Shown: positions 1 through 8,687, numbered from the stretch's first letter. The stretch: 64,000 nucleotides of DNA from SIG78 sp036677805 (GCA_036677805.1 JAVBVS010000016.1:248001-312000), one strand, 5' to 3'. Program-made: numbers and translations. Notes: generated from the letters alone by a model not told the origin.

Positions 1-2037
1 ATCGCAGTACTGATTGGAACGCTGATCTTCTGTCAGCGTTATGTCAAAAGTACCGCCGACTTCCTGGCGGCCAACCGCTGCGCGGGGCGCTATCTTCTGA
101 CCATCACCAGCAGTATCGCGGGGATCGGGGCCATTTCCATCGTCGCCAACTTCGAACAATACTACGTGGCCGGATTTGCGCCGATATGGTGGAGTTTTCT
201 GATGGGACCGATCGGTCTGATCATGTCGATTTCCGGCTGGGTCTACTACCGTTTCCGGGAAACCCGCTGTCTGACCATGGCCCAGTTCTTCGAAGTGCGC
301 TACAGCCGCAACTTCCGTATTTTCAGCGGCATTCTCGGCTGGCTTTCCGGGGTGCTCAACTACGGCATCTTCCCCTCGGTTTCGGTCAAATTCTTCATCT
401 TTTTCTGCCGCTTGCCCGACACTTTCCGAATTCCGGGGATCCCCCTGGAATTCAGCACCTACGTCTGTCTGCTGCTGCTGGCCATCGGTCTCGGCGTGGT
501 CTTCGCCATTTTCGGCGGGCAGATCGCCATCATGCTGACCGACTTCATTCAGGGCACCTTCTGCAATATCGCCTTCCTGATTCTGATGATTTTCCTGGTG
601 CTGCGCTTCGATTGGGATACGATCTTCGAAACCCTTACGGTCCATGCCGCGGCCAATCCCGGAGAATCGCTGTTCAATCCGTTTGAAACCACCAAAATTC
701 CCGACTTCAACATCTGGTTCTTTCTGATGGGGATCGTGCTCACCATCCTGAGCAACGGCACCTGGCAGGGCGGTTCCGGTTACAACGCCGCGGCCAAAAG
801 CGCCCACGAGGCGAAGATGTCGCGCTTCCTCGGCACCTGGCGCGCGCTGATCCAGACCTCGCTGCTGATCTTCATTCCGATCTGCGCCTTCACCTTCTTC
901 AACAATCCGCAGTTCGCCGAAGGGGCGCGCCACGTTCAGGATATTCTCGGCGGGCTTTCCGGGCAGGATGTGACCCAGGCCCGGGTGCCGTTGTTCCTGA
1001 GCTACGTCCTGCCGGTCGGCTTCATGGGGCTGTTCTCCGCGGTGATGTTCGCGGCGATGCTCTCAACCGACGATACCTACATGCACAGCTGGGGCACGAT
1101 TCTGATTCAGGATGTGATCCTGCCCTTCCGCCAGAAACCGTTCACCGAAAAGCAGCATATTCAGCTGTTGCGCTATTCGATCATTTTCGTCGGCGTTTTC
1201 GCCTTCTTCTTCAGCTATCTGTTCAAACAGACCGAATACATCCTGCTCTTCTTCCAGATCACGGGGGCAATTTTCACCGGCGGCGCCGGCGCCGTCCTGA
1301 TCGGCGGACTTTACAGCAAAAGCGGCTCGACCCTCGGCGCCTGGGTCGCGATGATCCTCGGCTCCTCGCTGGCGCTGGGCAGCATCGCCATCCAGCAGAC
1401 CTGGACCCATCATCTGGTTCCGGTGCTGACACAAATTGTCGAAGGCAGCTGGCTTGAAACCGCATTGCTGCGCAACAACTGGATGAGTATGCCGCTGGCG
1501 CAATGGCTGGAGGCCAATCAGACCAGATTCCCGGTCAACGGACAGGTGCTGGCATTCACGATCACCCTGATCGGCTTCACCAGCTATTTCATCGTATCGT
1601 GGATCGATCGCCGGGTCCACGGCCTGAAACCGTTCAATCTCGACCGCATGCTCCATCGCGGCATCTACGACACCACCGGCGAACACGCCGAAGCCTGGAG
1701 CGCCGGCAGGGTCTGGCGGATTCTGGGGCTGACCAACGAATTCACCCGTTTCGACCGGATTCTGTTCTTCGCCTCGATCATCTGGACCTTGATCTGGACG
1801 GGCTGTTTCCTGATGGGCACGCTGGGCCAGTTCGTATTCAAATGGGAGCCGCTGCAATGGCTGATCATGTGGAAATTCTACGTGATGCTGGGCTTCTTCC
1901 TCGGTATCGGCACCACCGTCTGGTTCCTCATCGGCGGCTTCGTCGACATCGGCAAGCTTTTCAAGACTCTGGGCAGCGATGTGCGCAATTATGAAGACGA
2001 CGGCCGGGTGATCGACGGCAAGAACGCCGGAGAATAA
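1..2037 (+). CDS. Sodium:solute symporter (SSS family), 5' end cut by the window
   Basis: This is an integral-membrane Na+-coupled solute transporter; the substrate is unknown, but a sugar or organic acid is plausible in this setting. The frame is open from the first base, so the true start lies outside the window; 678 codons are visible. The protein has many hydrophobic segments and the family-like stretches SGVLNYGIFP, GGQIAIMLTDFIQG and TWQGGSGYNAAAKS. The same stretches recur in the symporter at 35078-37285, so the two are paralogs. The C-terminal part (about residues 530-678) is extended by further membrane helices, as in the other copy. The stop lies 2 bp before trmO, so the two may be co-transcribed. 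The family call is firm and the substrate unknown. Confidence 0.9.
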   Translation: MAVLIGTLIFCQRYVKSTADFLAANRCAGRYLLTITSSIAGIGAISIVANFEQYYVAGFAPIWWSFLMGPIGLIMSISGWVYYRFRETRCLTMAQFFEVRYSRNFRIFSGILGWLSGVLNYGIFPSVSVKFFIFFCRLPDTFRIPGIPLEFSTYVCLLLLAIGLGVVFAIFGGQIAIMLTDFIQGTFCNIAFLILMIFLVLRFDWDTIFETLTVHAAANPGESLFNPFETTKIPDFNIWFFLMGIVLTILSNGTWQGGSGYNAAAKSAHEAKMSRFLGTWRALIQTSLLIFIPICAFTFFNNPQFAEGARHVQDILGGLSGQDVTQARVPLFLSYVLPVGFMGLFSAVMFAAMLSTDDTYMHSWGTILIQDVILPFRQKPFTEKQHIQLLRYSIIFVGVFAFFFSYLFKQTEYILLFFQITGAIFTGGAGAVLIGGLYSKSGSTLGAWVAMILGSSLALGSIAIQQTWTHHLVPVLTQIVEGSWLETALLRNNWMSMPLAQWLEANQTRFPVNGQVLAFTITLIGFTSYFIVSWIDRRVHGLKPFNLDRMLHRGIYDTTGEHAEAWSAGRVWRILGLTNEFTRFDRILFFASIIWTLIWTGCFLMGTLGQFVFKWEPLQWLIMWKFYVMLGFFLGIGTTVWFLIGGFVDIGKLFKTLGSDVRNYEDDGRVIDGKNAGE

Positions 2038-2039
2038 TT

Positions 2040-2855
2040 TTGCCGGAATGCTTCCAGTTCGCTCCGATCGGGTGGATCCGAAGCCCGAACCAATATCGTT
2101 TTGAAGCGCCGCGTCAGCCGGTCTTTGCCGGGCGCGGCGCGTTTCTGGAGTGGGCGGATCCGGCGCGGATGGCGCCGGCGGCGGCCGATCTCGAAGGATT
2201 CGACCGCATCTGGCTGATCTTCGTTTTCGACCGCAATCCGGAATGTTCCTGGAAACCCAAAGTCCGGCCTCCGGTCTCCCCCGACGGCAAACGTTACAGT
2301 GTGCTGGCGACGCGTTCGCCCCATCGGCCCAACCCGATCGGGCTGAGCGCGGTGGCATTGCTCGCGGTCGCCCCCGAAGGCCTCGAACTCGGCAATTCCG
2401 ATCTGCTTGACGGGACGCCGGTGCTGGATGTCAAGCCCTATATCCCCGAAGCCGACGCCTTCCCGGAATCGCGCGCCGGATGGCGCGATCGCATCGAACC
2501 GGCGCAATATGCGGTCGATTTCAGCCCCGAAGCCCGAGCCCGGATCGCCGCCGTTCTCGACGCCGGCGGCCCGGATCTGGCCAACTTCTGCCGGGTGCAA
2601 CTGGTATACAATCCGGGTGATCGCCGCCGTAAGCGGCTGGATGGCCCGGACCATCCCGGCGGAATGTGGCGGCTCGGCTGCCGGACGTGGAAAATATGGT
2701 TTGTGCGCGACGACGACGCGCGCAAAATCGAAATCCGGACGGTCCAATCCAATTACCGCCCCGGGGAGCTTGCTTCGGAAGCGCCCGATCCCTATGGCGA
2801 CAAGGAGCAGCACCGCCGCTTTCTTCAGCTCTTCCCGACCGGCGGAATCTCCTGA
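2040..2855 (+). CDS. trmO: TrmO-like tRNA (N6-threonylcarbamoyladenosine37-N6)-methyltransferase
   Basis: TrmO proteins (formerly TsaA/YaeB, UPF0066) methylate N6 of t6A37 in tRNAs using SAM, with an unusual beta-barrel fold. The family signature ATRSPHRPNPIGLS is at residues 90-103, preceded by LEGFDRIWLIFVF (51-63); the C-terminal part is longer and variable. The protein is 271 residues, slightly more than E. coli TrmO. The start is a TTG two bases after the symporter stop, with GGAG upstream inside the symporter's last codons; no in-frame ATG lies nearby. The 3' end overlaps the convergent GntR gene by 31 bp. It is probably a housekeeping gene carried next to a transporter. Confidence 0.88.
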   Translation: MPECFQFAPIGWIRSPNQYRFEAPRQPVFAGRGAFLEWADPARMAPAAADLEGFDRIWLIFVFDRNPECSWKPKVRPPVSPDGKRYSVLATRSPHRPNPIGLSAVALLAVAPEGLELGNSDLLDGTPVLDVKPYIPEADAFPESRAGWRDRIEPAQYAVDFSPEARARIAAVLDAGGPDLANFCRVQLVYNPGDRRRKRLDGPDHPGGMWRLGCRTWKIWFVRDDDARKIEIRTVQSNYRPGELASEAPDPYGDKEQHRRFLQLFPTGGIS

Positions 2856-3862
2856 AGCAACGTGAATTCCATCGGGGCCGAACGGTGGATCGGCGCCGCC
2901 GGCGGATACCAGAGCAGCTCGCGCATGGCTTCATAGAGCCCGAACAGCAGATACCGGTTGTTGTCGGGCGCGGAACGGAATGCCACAAACTCGGGACCTC
3001 GGGCCTCCGAACGATCGTCGTGATGCGCATAAAGATGCAGCATGCCCGGCACCGGACGGAAACCGGCGGGCAGCGACTGCCAGAAGATCATCGCCTCGGG
3101 AATATCCTCGCCATGGCGGAGAAAACGTTCCAGATGACGCAGTTTGAGCTCCGGCGACAACGACCAGTCGACCCGGAACCGGTCGACGGCCAGGGGCGGC
3201 AGATGATATTCCGATTTGATCCGGTGCCAGAGCGCCATCGACAAATCCGAATAATTCTCCAGCGCACCCGGGAAAAAAAGTCCGATCCGGCGATACCCCC
3301 GCTCCAGCAGCCGCAAAGCCAGCCCGCGCAAAGCGCGTTCATTGTCGTGTTCGACATAATTGAGCGCCGGCAGCAGCGGCAGGCGATTGCCGGACACAAA
3401 CGGCACGTTATGGGCCGTCAGCCAGTACGCCGTCTCCACCGTCAGCGTACTGTAAACGAAAATCAATCCGGCAAAGCGCCGTCCGAAACGCCGTCCCAAT
3501 TCCGGAGAAAAATAGCGTTCGGGAAAACTCAGCAGCTCCATCCGGAACCCGTCCTCCGCGGCACGGGCCATCAGCTTCTGAACGTCCGTGTTGCCCAAAA
3601 GCAACTTCGGCGAATCCTGCGACACCAGCCCGATCAAAGGGCCCTGCCGCCGCCGCGGCGGCATCACCCGGATGCCCGAACGCGGCGCCGCCAGCGCCAG
3701 CCGGTCCCGGCACAGCAGCGCCACCGCGTTGCCCGCCGTCTGGCGGGCGCAGCCGAACTCCTCCGCCAGCGTCCGCAGCGACGGCAGAACGCGGCGGTAA
3801 ACCCGGCGCAGGATGCGGCTTTTGAGTTCCGCGGCGATGGCGGTATATCGGGGATTGCTCAT
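2825..3862 (-). CDS. GntR-type regulator with a LacI-like sugar-sensor domain
   Basis: A 345-residue DNA-binding regulator. Residues 1-70 form a GntR winged helix (LRTLAEEFGCARQTAGNAVALL is the recognition region). From about residue 74 (GPLIGLVSQ) it continues as a periplasmic-binding-protein-like sensor of the LacI type. This architecture is typical of carbohydrate-responsive regulators and appears three times in the window (also 28839-29981 and 43032-44114). Its gene is divergent from the D-aminopeptidase gene and convergent with trmO (31 bp overlap). The predicted -10 lies so close to the ATG that the mRNA may be nearly leaderless, and no Shine-Dalgarno is visible. The ligand is unknown. 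Confidence 0.85.
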   Translation of the reverse strand: MSNPRYTAIAAELKSRILRRVYRRVLPSLRTLAEEFGCARQTAGNAVALLCRDRLALAAPRSGIRVMPPRRRQGPLIGLVSQDSPKLLLGNTDVQKLMARAAEDGFRMELLSFPERYFSPELGRRFGRRFAGLIFVYSTLTVETAYWLTAHNVPFVSGNRLPLLPALNYVEHDNERALRGLALRLLERGYRRIGLFFPGALENYSDLSMALWHRIKSEYHLPPLAVDRFRVDWSLSPELKLRHLERFLRHGEDIPEAMIFWQSLPAGFRPVPGMLHLYAHHDDRSEARGPEFVAFRSAPDNNRYLLFGLYEAMRELLWYPPAAPIHRSAPMEFTLLQEIPPVGKS

Positions 3863-3871
3863 AATGGATTT

Positions 3872-3900
3872 ACTATATCATCCGCGGCCATTGTTTGCAA
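3872..3900 (-). promoter_or_regulatory. Putative sigma70 promoter of the GntR/LacI-type regulator
   Basis: On the minus strand TTGCAA (3895-3900), a 17 bp spacer and TATAGT (3872-3877). The start codon (3860-3862) begins only 9 bp after the -10, so the transcript would have a leader of a few bases at most. Confidence 0.5.
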
Positions 3901-3967
3901 GACCGGCGGGGAAGCCGCGGCCGATTTTCCCTCCGCTGGAATTCCGCCGATTTGTCATGTCGCGGCT

Positions 3968-3996
3968 TTGAATTTGGCCGGCCCCCGCTATATATT
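3968..3996 (+). promoter_or_regulatory. Putative sigma70 promoter of the D-aminopeptidase gene
   Basis: TTGAAT (3968-3973), 17 bp, TATATT (3991-3996). It gives a leader of about 88 nt that includes GGGGAAATTTTTCCCC (a short self-complementary element) and the inverted repeat at 4034-4050. Confidence 0.5.
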
Positions 3997-4033
3997 ACTT
4001 CGATCATTGGGAACCGGGGAAATTTTTCCCCAT

Positions 4034-4050
4034 CATATCGGCGCGATATG
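4034..4050. promoter_or_regulatory. Perfect inverted repeat, candidate operator
   Basis: CATATCG-GCG-CGATATG is a perfect 7-3-7 inverted repeat about 30 bp downstream of the predicted transcription start and 40 bp before the D-aminopeptidase start codon. Its size suits a dimeric repressor; the divergent GntR-type regulator is the obvious candidate. Confidence 0.4.
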
Positions 4051-4090
4051 TCCGCGGTACATTCGACAAAATCATCAGGAGGAGTGAATC

Positions 4091-4909
4091 GTGAAAGTTT
4101 ATGTCCAGACCGACATCGAAGGCGTCGCGGGATTCTGTTTTCGGGAAAATCGCGCCAAGAAAGACCCCGAGGCGGTACAGCACCGGCTGCGCATGTACCG
4201 GCTGCTGACCGCCGAAGTCAACGCCGCGGTCAAGGCCGCCTTCGACGCCGGAGCCACCGAGGTTCTGGTCAACGACAACCACGGTTCGGGCTACAACATC
4301 ATCTTCGAGGAGCTTGATCCCCGCTGCCGGATCATTCACGGCCGGAATTGCAGCGGTCCGCACTGGCTGCCGCTGCTGAATGCAAGTTTCGACGCAATGG
4401 TGCTGATCGGCATGCATGCCATGGGCGCGACCCCCAAAGCGATCATCCCCCACTCCCGCTGGTCGGTCAACGACGGCGCATTTTTCCTGAGCGAAGGCAC
4501 CATGGCCGCCGCCATCGCCGGGGATTTCGGCGTCCCCGCGGTGATGATGTCGGGCGACGACAAGATCGCCGCCGAATTCATGGAAAAAATCCCCGGCATC
4601 GCCGTGGCTGAAGTCAAGCAGGCGCTCTCGCCCTACATGGCCTGTTCGCTGATTCCCGCCACCGCCTGCAAGCGCATCTACGACCGGGTCCGGGACGGGC
4701 TCAAACGGCGCAACGCCATCGCGCCTTACCGCGTTCAAGGGCCCGTGCGCCTGGTGCTGCTGGATTCGAACGATCACTGCCCGCCGCTGGCGCCGGCCGG
4801 CGAAACCGTCGAAGCGCCAACGATCAATGAAGCATTCCTGAATTTTGAACGCGCCATGCCCTGGACTCACTTCGACAGTCAGGATCTCGACGGCTACGAT
4901 TATCCGTAA
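4091..4909 (+). CDS. D-aminopeptidase DppA-like, peptidase family M55
   Basis: A zinc peptidase of the DppA type, which releases D-amino acids (D-Ala in Bacillus) from small peptides such as cell-wall fragments. The metal-ligand pattern of the family is present: D8 and E10 in QTDIEGVAG, H64 in NDNHG (61-65), H109 in GMHAM and E135 in SEGTM. The length, 272 residues, is normal for M55. The start is GTG, chosen because AGGAGGAG sits just upstream. There is no signal peptide, so the protein is cytoplasmic. It is divergent from the regulator at 2825-3862 and convergent with the 757-residue gene (15 bp gap). Use of peptidoglycan- or peptide-derived D-amino acids is a reasonable inference. Confidence 0.9.
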   Translation: MKVYVQTDIEGVAGFCFRENRAKKDPEAVQHRLRMYRLLTAEVNAAVKAAFDAGATEVLVNDNHGSGYNIIFEELDPRCRIIHGRNCSGPHWLPLLNASFDAMVLIGMHAMGATPKAIIPHSRWSVNDGAFFLSEGTMAAAIAGDFGVPAVMMSGDDKIAAEFMEKIPGIAVAEVKQALSPYMACSLIPATACKRIYDRVRDGLKRRNAIAPYRVQGPVRLVLLDSNDHCPPLAPAGETVEAPTINEAFLNFERAMPWTHFDSQDLDGYDYP

Positions 4910-4924
4910 CCTCCGGTCCGGAAT

Positions 4925-7198
4925 CTACGCCAGCAGCGTATAATCCTTCCTGTTGCCGGCCGGCGAATCGGTCAGCGCCGCCGCCGCGGAATCGCAGACC
5001 GCCGCCGGGCCGCCGTCATAAAGCAGACTCGCGGCGGACGCATCGGCGATGGAGCTCGCCGCGGCATCATCATCGGTCGCCGGAGTCCAGCCGAAGAGGT
5101 TGTTCGCCACCGTCAGATCGCCCGAGACGGCGGCGGCGGTAGCGTTGAACAACCGGATGTAGTAGGTATCATCGGCGGAAACGGTGAACGTTCCGCCCTT
5201 GGCTGAAATCGCCTTGAGCGCCCCCTTGCTGTTGCGGAAAAGCTCATAGGTGAAGCCTGCCGCGGTCAGGGCGTTCAGATCGTAACTGCCCGCAGTCAGG
5301 GCCACCGAAATATAGGCGCTGTAGCGCTGGGAGTTGATCTTGTCGATGGTCAGCGAACCGTCCTTGACCGCGCCGAAACTGGTCCAATGCTTGAGGTCGA
5401 CGGTGTAATCGCTGTTATATTTGCCCTTGCCTTTATCGCGCGACTCCACCACCAGCGTATACTTGCCGACCAAAAGATTGATGTAATCGCTGTAGCCGTT
5501 GCCGCCGGTGATCGAAGCGATCTTCCTGCCTTCATAGTACAAGGTGATCTTCGCATCCTTGTCGTCGACATCCTTGAGCTGCAGCTGGTGCAGTCCGGCC
5601 TCATCGGCCGTAATCGTGACCGAATAGTAATCGGCCGCGTCGCCGTAGCCGACCCAACCGTCGACCGATCCGGCCGACGCCAGCGCCCCCTGGGGCGCGC
5701 TGATGCTGTCGCCTTCGTCGGCTTCGAACTGACGGTAGGTCATCGTAATCTCATAAGGCGAATTCTCCCCGCCTTTGCCGTTGTCGGCGGAGCTTACCGA
5801 AATATAATATTTCCGCCCGTCGCCCGGAGTCACGATATCCTTGAACAGCACACCGGCCTCGTCGACCGTCACCCGCCGGAGCTTTTTGCCGTTTTCACCA
5901 TACAGCGTGACCTTGAGTCTGCCGTCGATGTCGCCGATCTCGAACCCCAGTTCACCGGGCGTATCGGCGGTGAATTCATAGAAGTCGCTCACGTCGCCGA
6001 CGCCGACCCAGCCGGCAATCGTCGCCTCGCCGTTGATGACCGGATCGACCGTTCCGGCCTTGGCGAATTCGTTGTCGTCGGTCGCCGCCGGAAAGGCGTC
6101 GCACTTCACCCCGAAAACATAATCGACCTTCACCTGGCCGGCGCCCCTGACCTTCACCAGATAACTGCCGCCGGAGAGCATGACCTTGTCGATGCTGTCG
6201 GCGTCCAATTTGCCGGCGACGACCCGAGCGGTGGTCAACAGCTTCGGCTTCCGGCCGTTGTTGTCGTAAATGGCGACGGTCAGGTCGACCTCGGTCGAGC
6301 ACTGGAAGTCGCCGATGTAGTAATTGCCGAGCACGGTCGGAGAAAATTCGCCGAGGAGCGTCCAATCGTCCGCCTCGGGCAGCAACGTCCCATTGACGCC
6401 GCGATAGAACGCAGCAGCATCGGGAGTCACGGTAAAATCGGCGGTCACCGCCGCGCTCCGGTTGCCGCCAAGATCGAACGCCTTCAGCGACAGCCGATAG
6501 TCTCCGGCGGCTAGATCATTGAACATCAGGAAATTGAATCGGGACTGCCCGCTTGCGACCACGGTCCCGCCGCCATCGGTGATTTCATATTCATACCCGG
6601 CGACGAAAAGATTGTCGGTCCCCTTCTCCCAGGTCACCGCCACGCTCGACCCGTGAAGCGTCACCTCGGGGGCCTCCGCCAGCTCCGGCGCGGTGGCGTC
6701 GTCGAGACGGGTGGTCACCAGCTTGTACGCGGTCTTGGTCAACCCGAGCACATAATCCTTGATCCCGTCGATGCCGGTGGAAAGCGAAGTCTGGGAAGTT
6801 TCCAGATCATTGCCGACCGTAACATAATAAGTCATCGTTTCAGCGCCGGAATTGGTCAGGGTGTAGAAGCCGCTGTTGTCGATTTCCTGATGCTTGACCA
6901 ACAGGTTCTCATCGCCGCGCAATGCCGCGCCGGGCTTCGCCGCCAGTTTCGTCTGCGCGGTGATGTCCAGCCGCGAACCGTCGTCGGAGGTATTGGTCAG
7001 GGCGAAGCACAACGTTTCCCCGGCGGCCAGCGTCACGGTGTAAAGGTCGCCGCGCACGATCGATCCGTCGACCAGATAACGGCTGACCCGGGCGGTCACA
7101 TCGGCGTTGATCACATTTCCGGTAAACGTTTCCGATCCGTATTCGGCGGTGACGTCGACGGTTTTACGTTGCAGATACTGATCAGTCCGATATCCCAT
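4925..7198 (-). CDS. Large extracellular-type protein with FN3-like and PPC-like beta domains
   Basis: A 757-residue protein without a recognised enzymatic domain. Residues about 168-262 look like a fibronectin-III/Ig module (SSVAVTWEKGTDN...). Three further modules at about 265-375, 380-490 and 495-605 resemble bacterial pre-peptidase C-terminal (PPC) beta-sandwiches, with repeated patterns such as GWVGVGDVSDFYEF and GWVGYGDAADYYSV followed by KVTLYGENGKK or KITLYYEGRKI. All are rich in Asp and Gly. The N-terminus (MGYRTDQYLQRKTV) has no signal peptide. The C-terminus, rich in Ala, Ser and Asp and ending DYTLLA, could be a type I-like secretion signal, but that is inference. GGGAG stands about 8 nt before the ATG, and a near-consensus promoter lies upstream. 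Adhesion or surface display is the likeliest role. Confidence 0.75.
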   Translation of the reverse strand: MGYRTDQYLQRKTVDVTAEYGSETFTGNVINADVTARVSRYLVDGSIVRGDLYTVTLAAGETLCFALTNTSDDGSRLDITAQTKLAAKPGAALRGDENLLVKHQEIDNSGFYTLTNSGAETMTYYVTVGNDLETSQTSLSTGIDGIKDYVLGLTKTAYKLVTTRLDDATAPELAEAPEVTLHGSSVAVTWEKGTDNLFVAGYEYEITDGGGTVVASGQSRFNFLMFNDLAAGDYRLSLKAFDLGGNRSAAVTADFTVTPDAAAFYRGVNGTLLPEADDWTLLGEFSPTVLGNYYIGDFQCSTEVDLTVAIYDNNGRKPKLLTTARVVAGKLDADSIDKVMLSGGSYLVKVRGAGQVKVDYVFGVKCDAFPAATDDNEFAKAGTVDPVINGEATIAGWVGVGDVSDFYEFTADTPGELGFEIGDIDGRLKVTLYGENGKKLRRVTVDEAGVLFKDIVTPGDGRKYYISVSSADNGKGGENSPYEITMTYRQFEADEGDSISAPQGALASAGSVDGWVGYGDAADYYSVTITADEAGLHQLQLKDVDDKDAKITLYYEGRKIASITGGNGYSDYINLLVGKYTLVVESRDKGKGKYNSDYTVDLKHWTSFGAVKDGSLTIDKINSQRYSAYISVALTAGSYDLNALTAAGFTYELFRNSKGALKAISAKGGTFTVSADDTYYIRLFNATAAAVSGDLTVANNLFGWTPATDDDAAASSIADASAASLLYDGGPAAVCDSAAAALTDSPAGNRKDYTLLA

Positions 7199-7245
7199 GG
7201 CGCACTCTCCCGGATTCCCGATTTCCCATAAAAAACAGTACTGGA

Positions 7246-7274
7246 AGTATACACCTTCCCGGCCCTTTTGTCAA
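7246..7274 (-). promoter_or_regulatory. Near-consensus sigma70 promoter of the 757-residue surface protein
   Basis: On the minus strand TTGACA (7269-7274), exactly 17 bp, TATACT (7246-7251). The transcription start is expected near 7239, about 40 nt before the ATG. Confidence 0.75.
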
Positions 7275-7288
7275 GCCTCCGGGTTCAC

Positions 7289-7353
7289 AAAAAGCGGTTT
7301 CCGCGGCGGGCTTCCCCGCCCGGGTCGCCGCGACTCCGGAGCGACCGCTTTTT
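7289..7353. terminator. Large GC-rich bidirectional hairpin between divergent genes
   Basis: AAAAAGCGGT (7289-7298) pairs perfectly with ACCGCTTTTT (7344-7353). The 45 nt between them contain an inner hairpin GGCGGG-cttc-CCCGCC and the palindrome CTCCGGAG. It has the form of a rho-independent terminator on either strand, yet it sits between two divergently transcribed genes. Confidence 0.55.
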
Positions 7354-7379
7354 TCCGGTCATTTTCCATGCTTCCGGGG

Positions 7380-7407
7380 TTGCAAAAAAGAGAATCCGGA
7401 TTAATGT
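7380..7407 (+). promoter_or_regulatory. Weak putative promoter of mraY
   Basis: TTGCAA (7380-7385), 16 bp, TAATGT (7402-7407), 36 bp before the mraY start. The -10 is a poor match. Confidence 0.3.
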
Positions 7408-7443
7408 ACTGCAATCATCATTTCGAAGGAACATCGGGCAGTC

Positions 7444-8538
7444 ATGTTTTACTATTTGTCGTTGTTGAGCCACCATTCCAACTGGGGATTTCTGCGGTTG
7501 TTCAATTATGTGAGTTTCCGGGCCGGCGGAGCCGCGGCGCTGGCTTTTCTGCTGGTGATCGTGCTGGGACCGTTTACGGTCCGGCAGCTGAAAAAATTCC
7601 GGGCGACGGCTCCCAGCCGCTACGGCGGCATCATCGAGGAATTCGTCGATGCCCGCAAAGACAAAACGCCGAGCATGGGCGGCATCCTGATCATCTTCGC
7701 CATTACGGTCGCGTCGTTTCTCTGGATGCAGCCCCGGGAGTTGAGCTGGATTCTGATCGGCTCGACCGTATTGCTGGGGTTGCTCGGCTTTGCCGACGAC
7801 TTCGCCAAAGTCGCCTACCGGCGGCGCGACGGCGTGCCGGGCAAAATCAAACTGTTGGGTCAATTCCTGGTGGCAACCGGGGCGGTGGTCTGGTTTTATC
7901 AGTTGCCGGAGTTCGGCCCCTATATGCGGGAGTTGAATCTGCCGTTCATCAGTCTGCCGGTGGCGACCGGCGTCTGGGTGTCGGTTTTTTCGGTCGGAGC
8001 GATCATGGGCGCATCCAACGCGGTCAATCTGACCGATGGCAAGGACGGTCTGTCGACCGGCTGCATGATCTTCGCCACCCTCGCCTATGGCGCGATGGCT
8101 TATTTGAGCGGCCACCGGATTTTCGCCGAATACCTGCTGATTCCGTTTCTGCCCGGAGCGAGCGAAGCGGTGGTCTTCGCCGCGGCGGTGGTCGGCGCCT
8201 GTATCGGCTTTCTGTGGTACAACTGTCATCCGGCGTCCATGTTCATGGGCGACACCGGCAGTCTGGCGCTGGGCGGCATCATCGGATTGCTGGCGGTGCT
8301 GGTGCGGCAGGAGTTCCTGCTCTTCCTGGTGGGCGGCGTCTTTGTCATGGAGATCGGTTCGGTGATGCTTCAGGTTGCCTATTTCAAACTCACCGGCGGC
8401 AAGCGCATCTTCCTGTGCACCCCCATCCATCATCACTTCGAAAAACTCGGCTGGACCGAAACCCAGATTGTCATTCGATTCTGGATTCTGGCCGGCATTT
8501 TCGCTTTGATGGCGCTGGGTACGCTGAAACTGCGGTAG
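7444..8538 (+). CDS. mraY: Phospho-N-acetylmuramoyl-pentapeptide transferase
   Basis: MraY joins phospho-MurNAc-pentapeptide from UDP to undecaprenyl phosphate at the inner face of the membrane, making lipid I. The 364-residue polytopic protein has the family motifs KTPSMGG, GFADDF (catalytic Asp pair), NAVNLTDGKDGLS and the HHHFE loop near the C-terminus. The ATG at 7444 is the first plausible start; its Shine-Dalgarno (AAGGA) is 13 nt away and weak. mraY usually lies in the dcw cluster between murF and murD. Here no other cell-wall synthesis gene is adjacent, and a terminator follows. Confidence 0.96.
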   Translation: MFYYLSLLSHHSNWGFLRLFNYVSFRAGGAAALAFLLVIVLGPFTVRQLKKFRATAPSRYGGIIEEFVDARKDKTPSMGGILIIFAITVASFLWMQPRELSWILIGSTVLLGLLGFADDFAKVAYRRRDGVPGKIKLLGQFLVATGAVVWFYQLPEFGPYMRELNLPFISLPVATGVWVSVFSVGAIMGASNAVNLTDGKDGLSTGCMIFATLAYGAMAYLSGHRIFAEYLLIPFLPGASEAVVFAAAVVGACIGFLWYNCHPASMFMGDTGSLALGGIIGLLAVLVRQEFLLFLVGGVFVMEIGSVMLQVAYFKLTGGKRIFLCTPIHHHFEKLGWTETQIVIRFWILAGIFALMALGTLKLR

Positions 8539-8557
8539 CCGTTTTTCCGGCCGGCTG

Positions 8558-8596
8558 TCCGGCGCCGCGTTTCCGCAATGCGACGCCGGATTTTTT
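8558..8596 (+). terminator. Rho-independent terminator after mraY
   Basis: TCCGGCG (8558-8564) pairs with CGCCGGA (8584-8590), followed by six T (8591-8596), 20 bp after the mraY stop. Confidence 0.7.
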
Positions 8597-8651
8597 GCGC
8601 CCCGCCGCGCTAAAATTCCGATAATTTTTCAATTTCCGCCCTGTTTCCGGC

Positions 8652-8679
8652 TTGCAATCCGGCAATTTTGGATTATTTT
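8652..8679 (+). promoter_or_regulatory. Putative promoter of the marR-RND operon
   Basis: TTGCAA (8652-8657), 16 bp, TATTTT (8674-8679). The direct repeats at 8688-8719 begin at about the transcription start. Confidence 0.4.
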
Positions 8680-8687
8680 AAACAACT

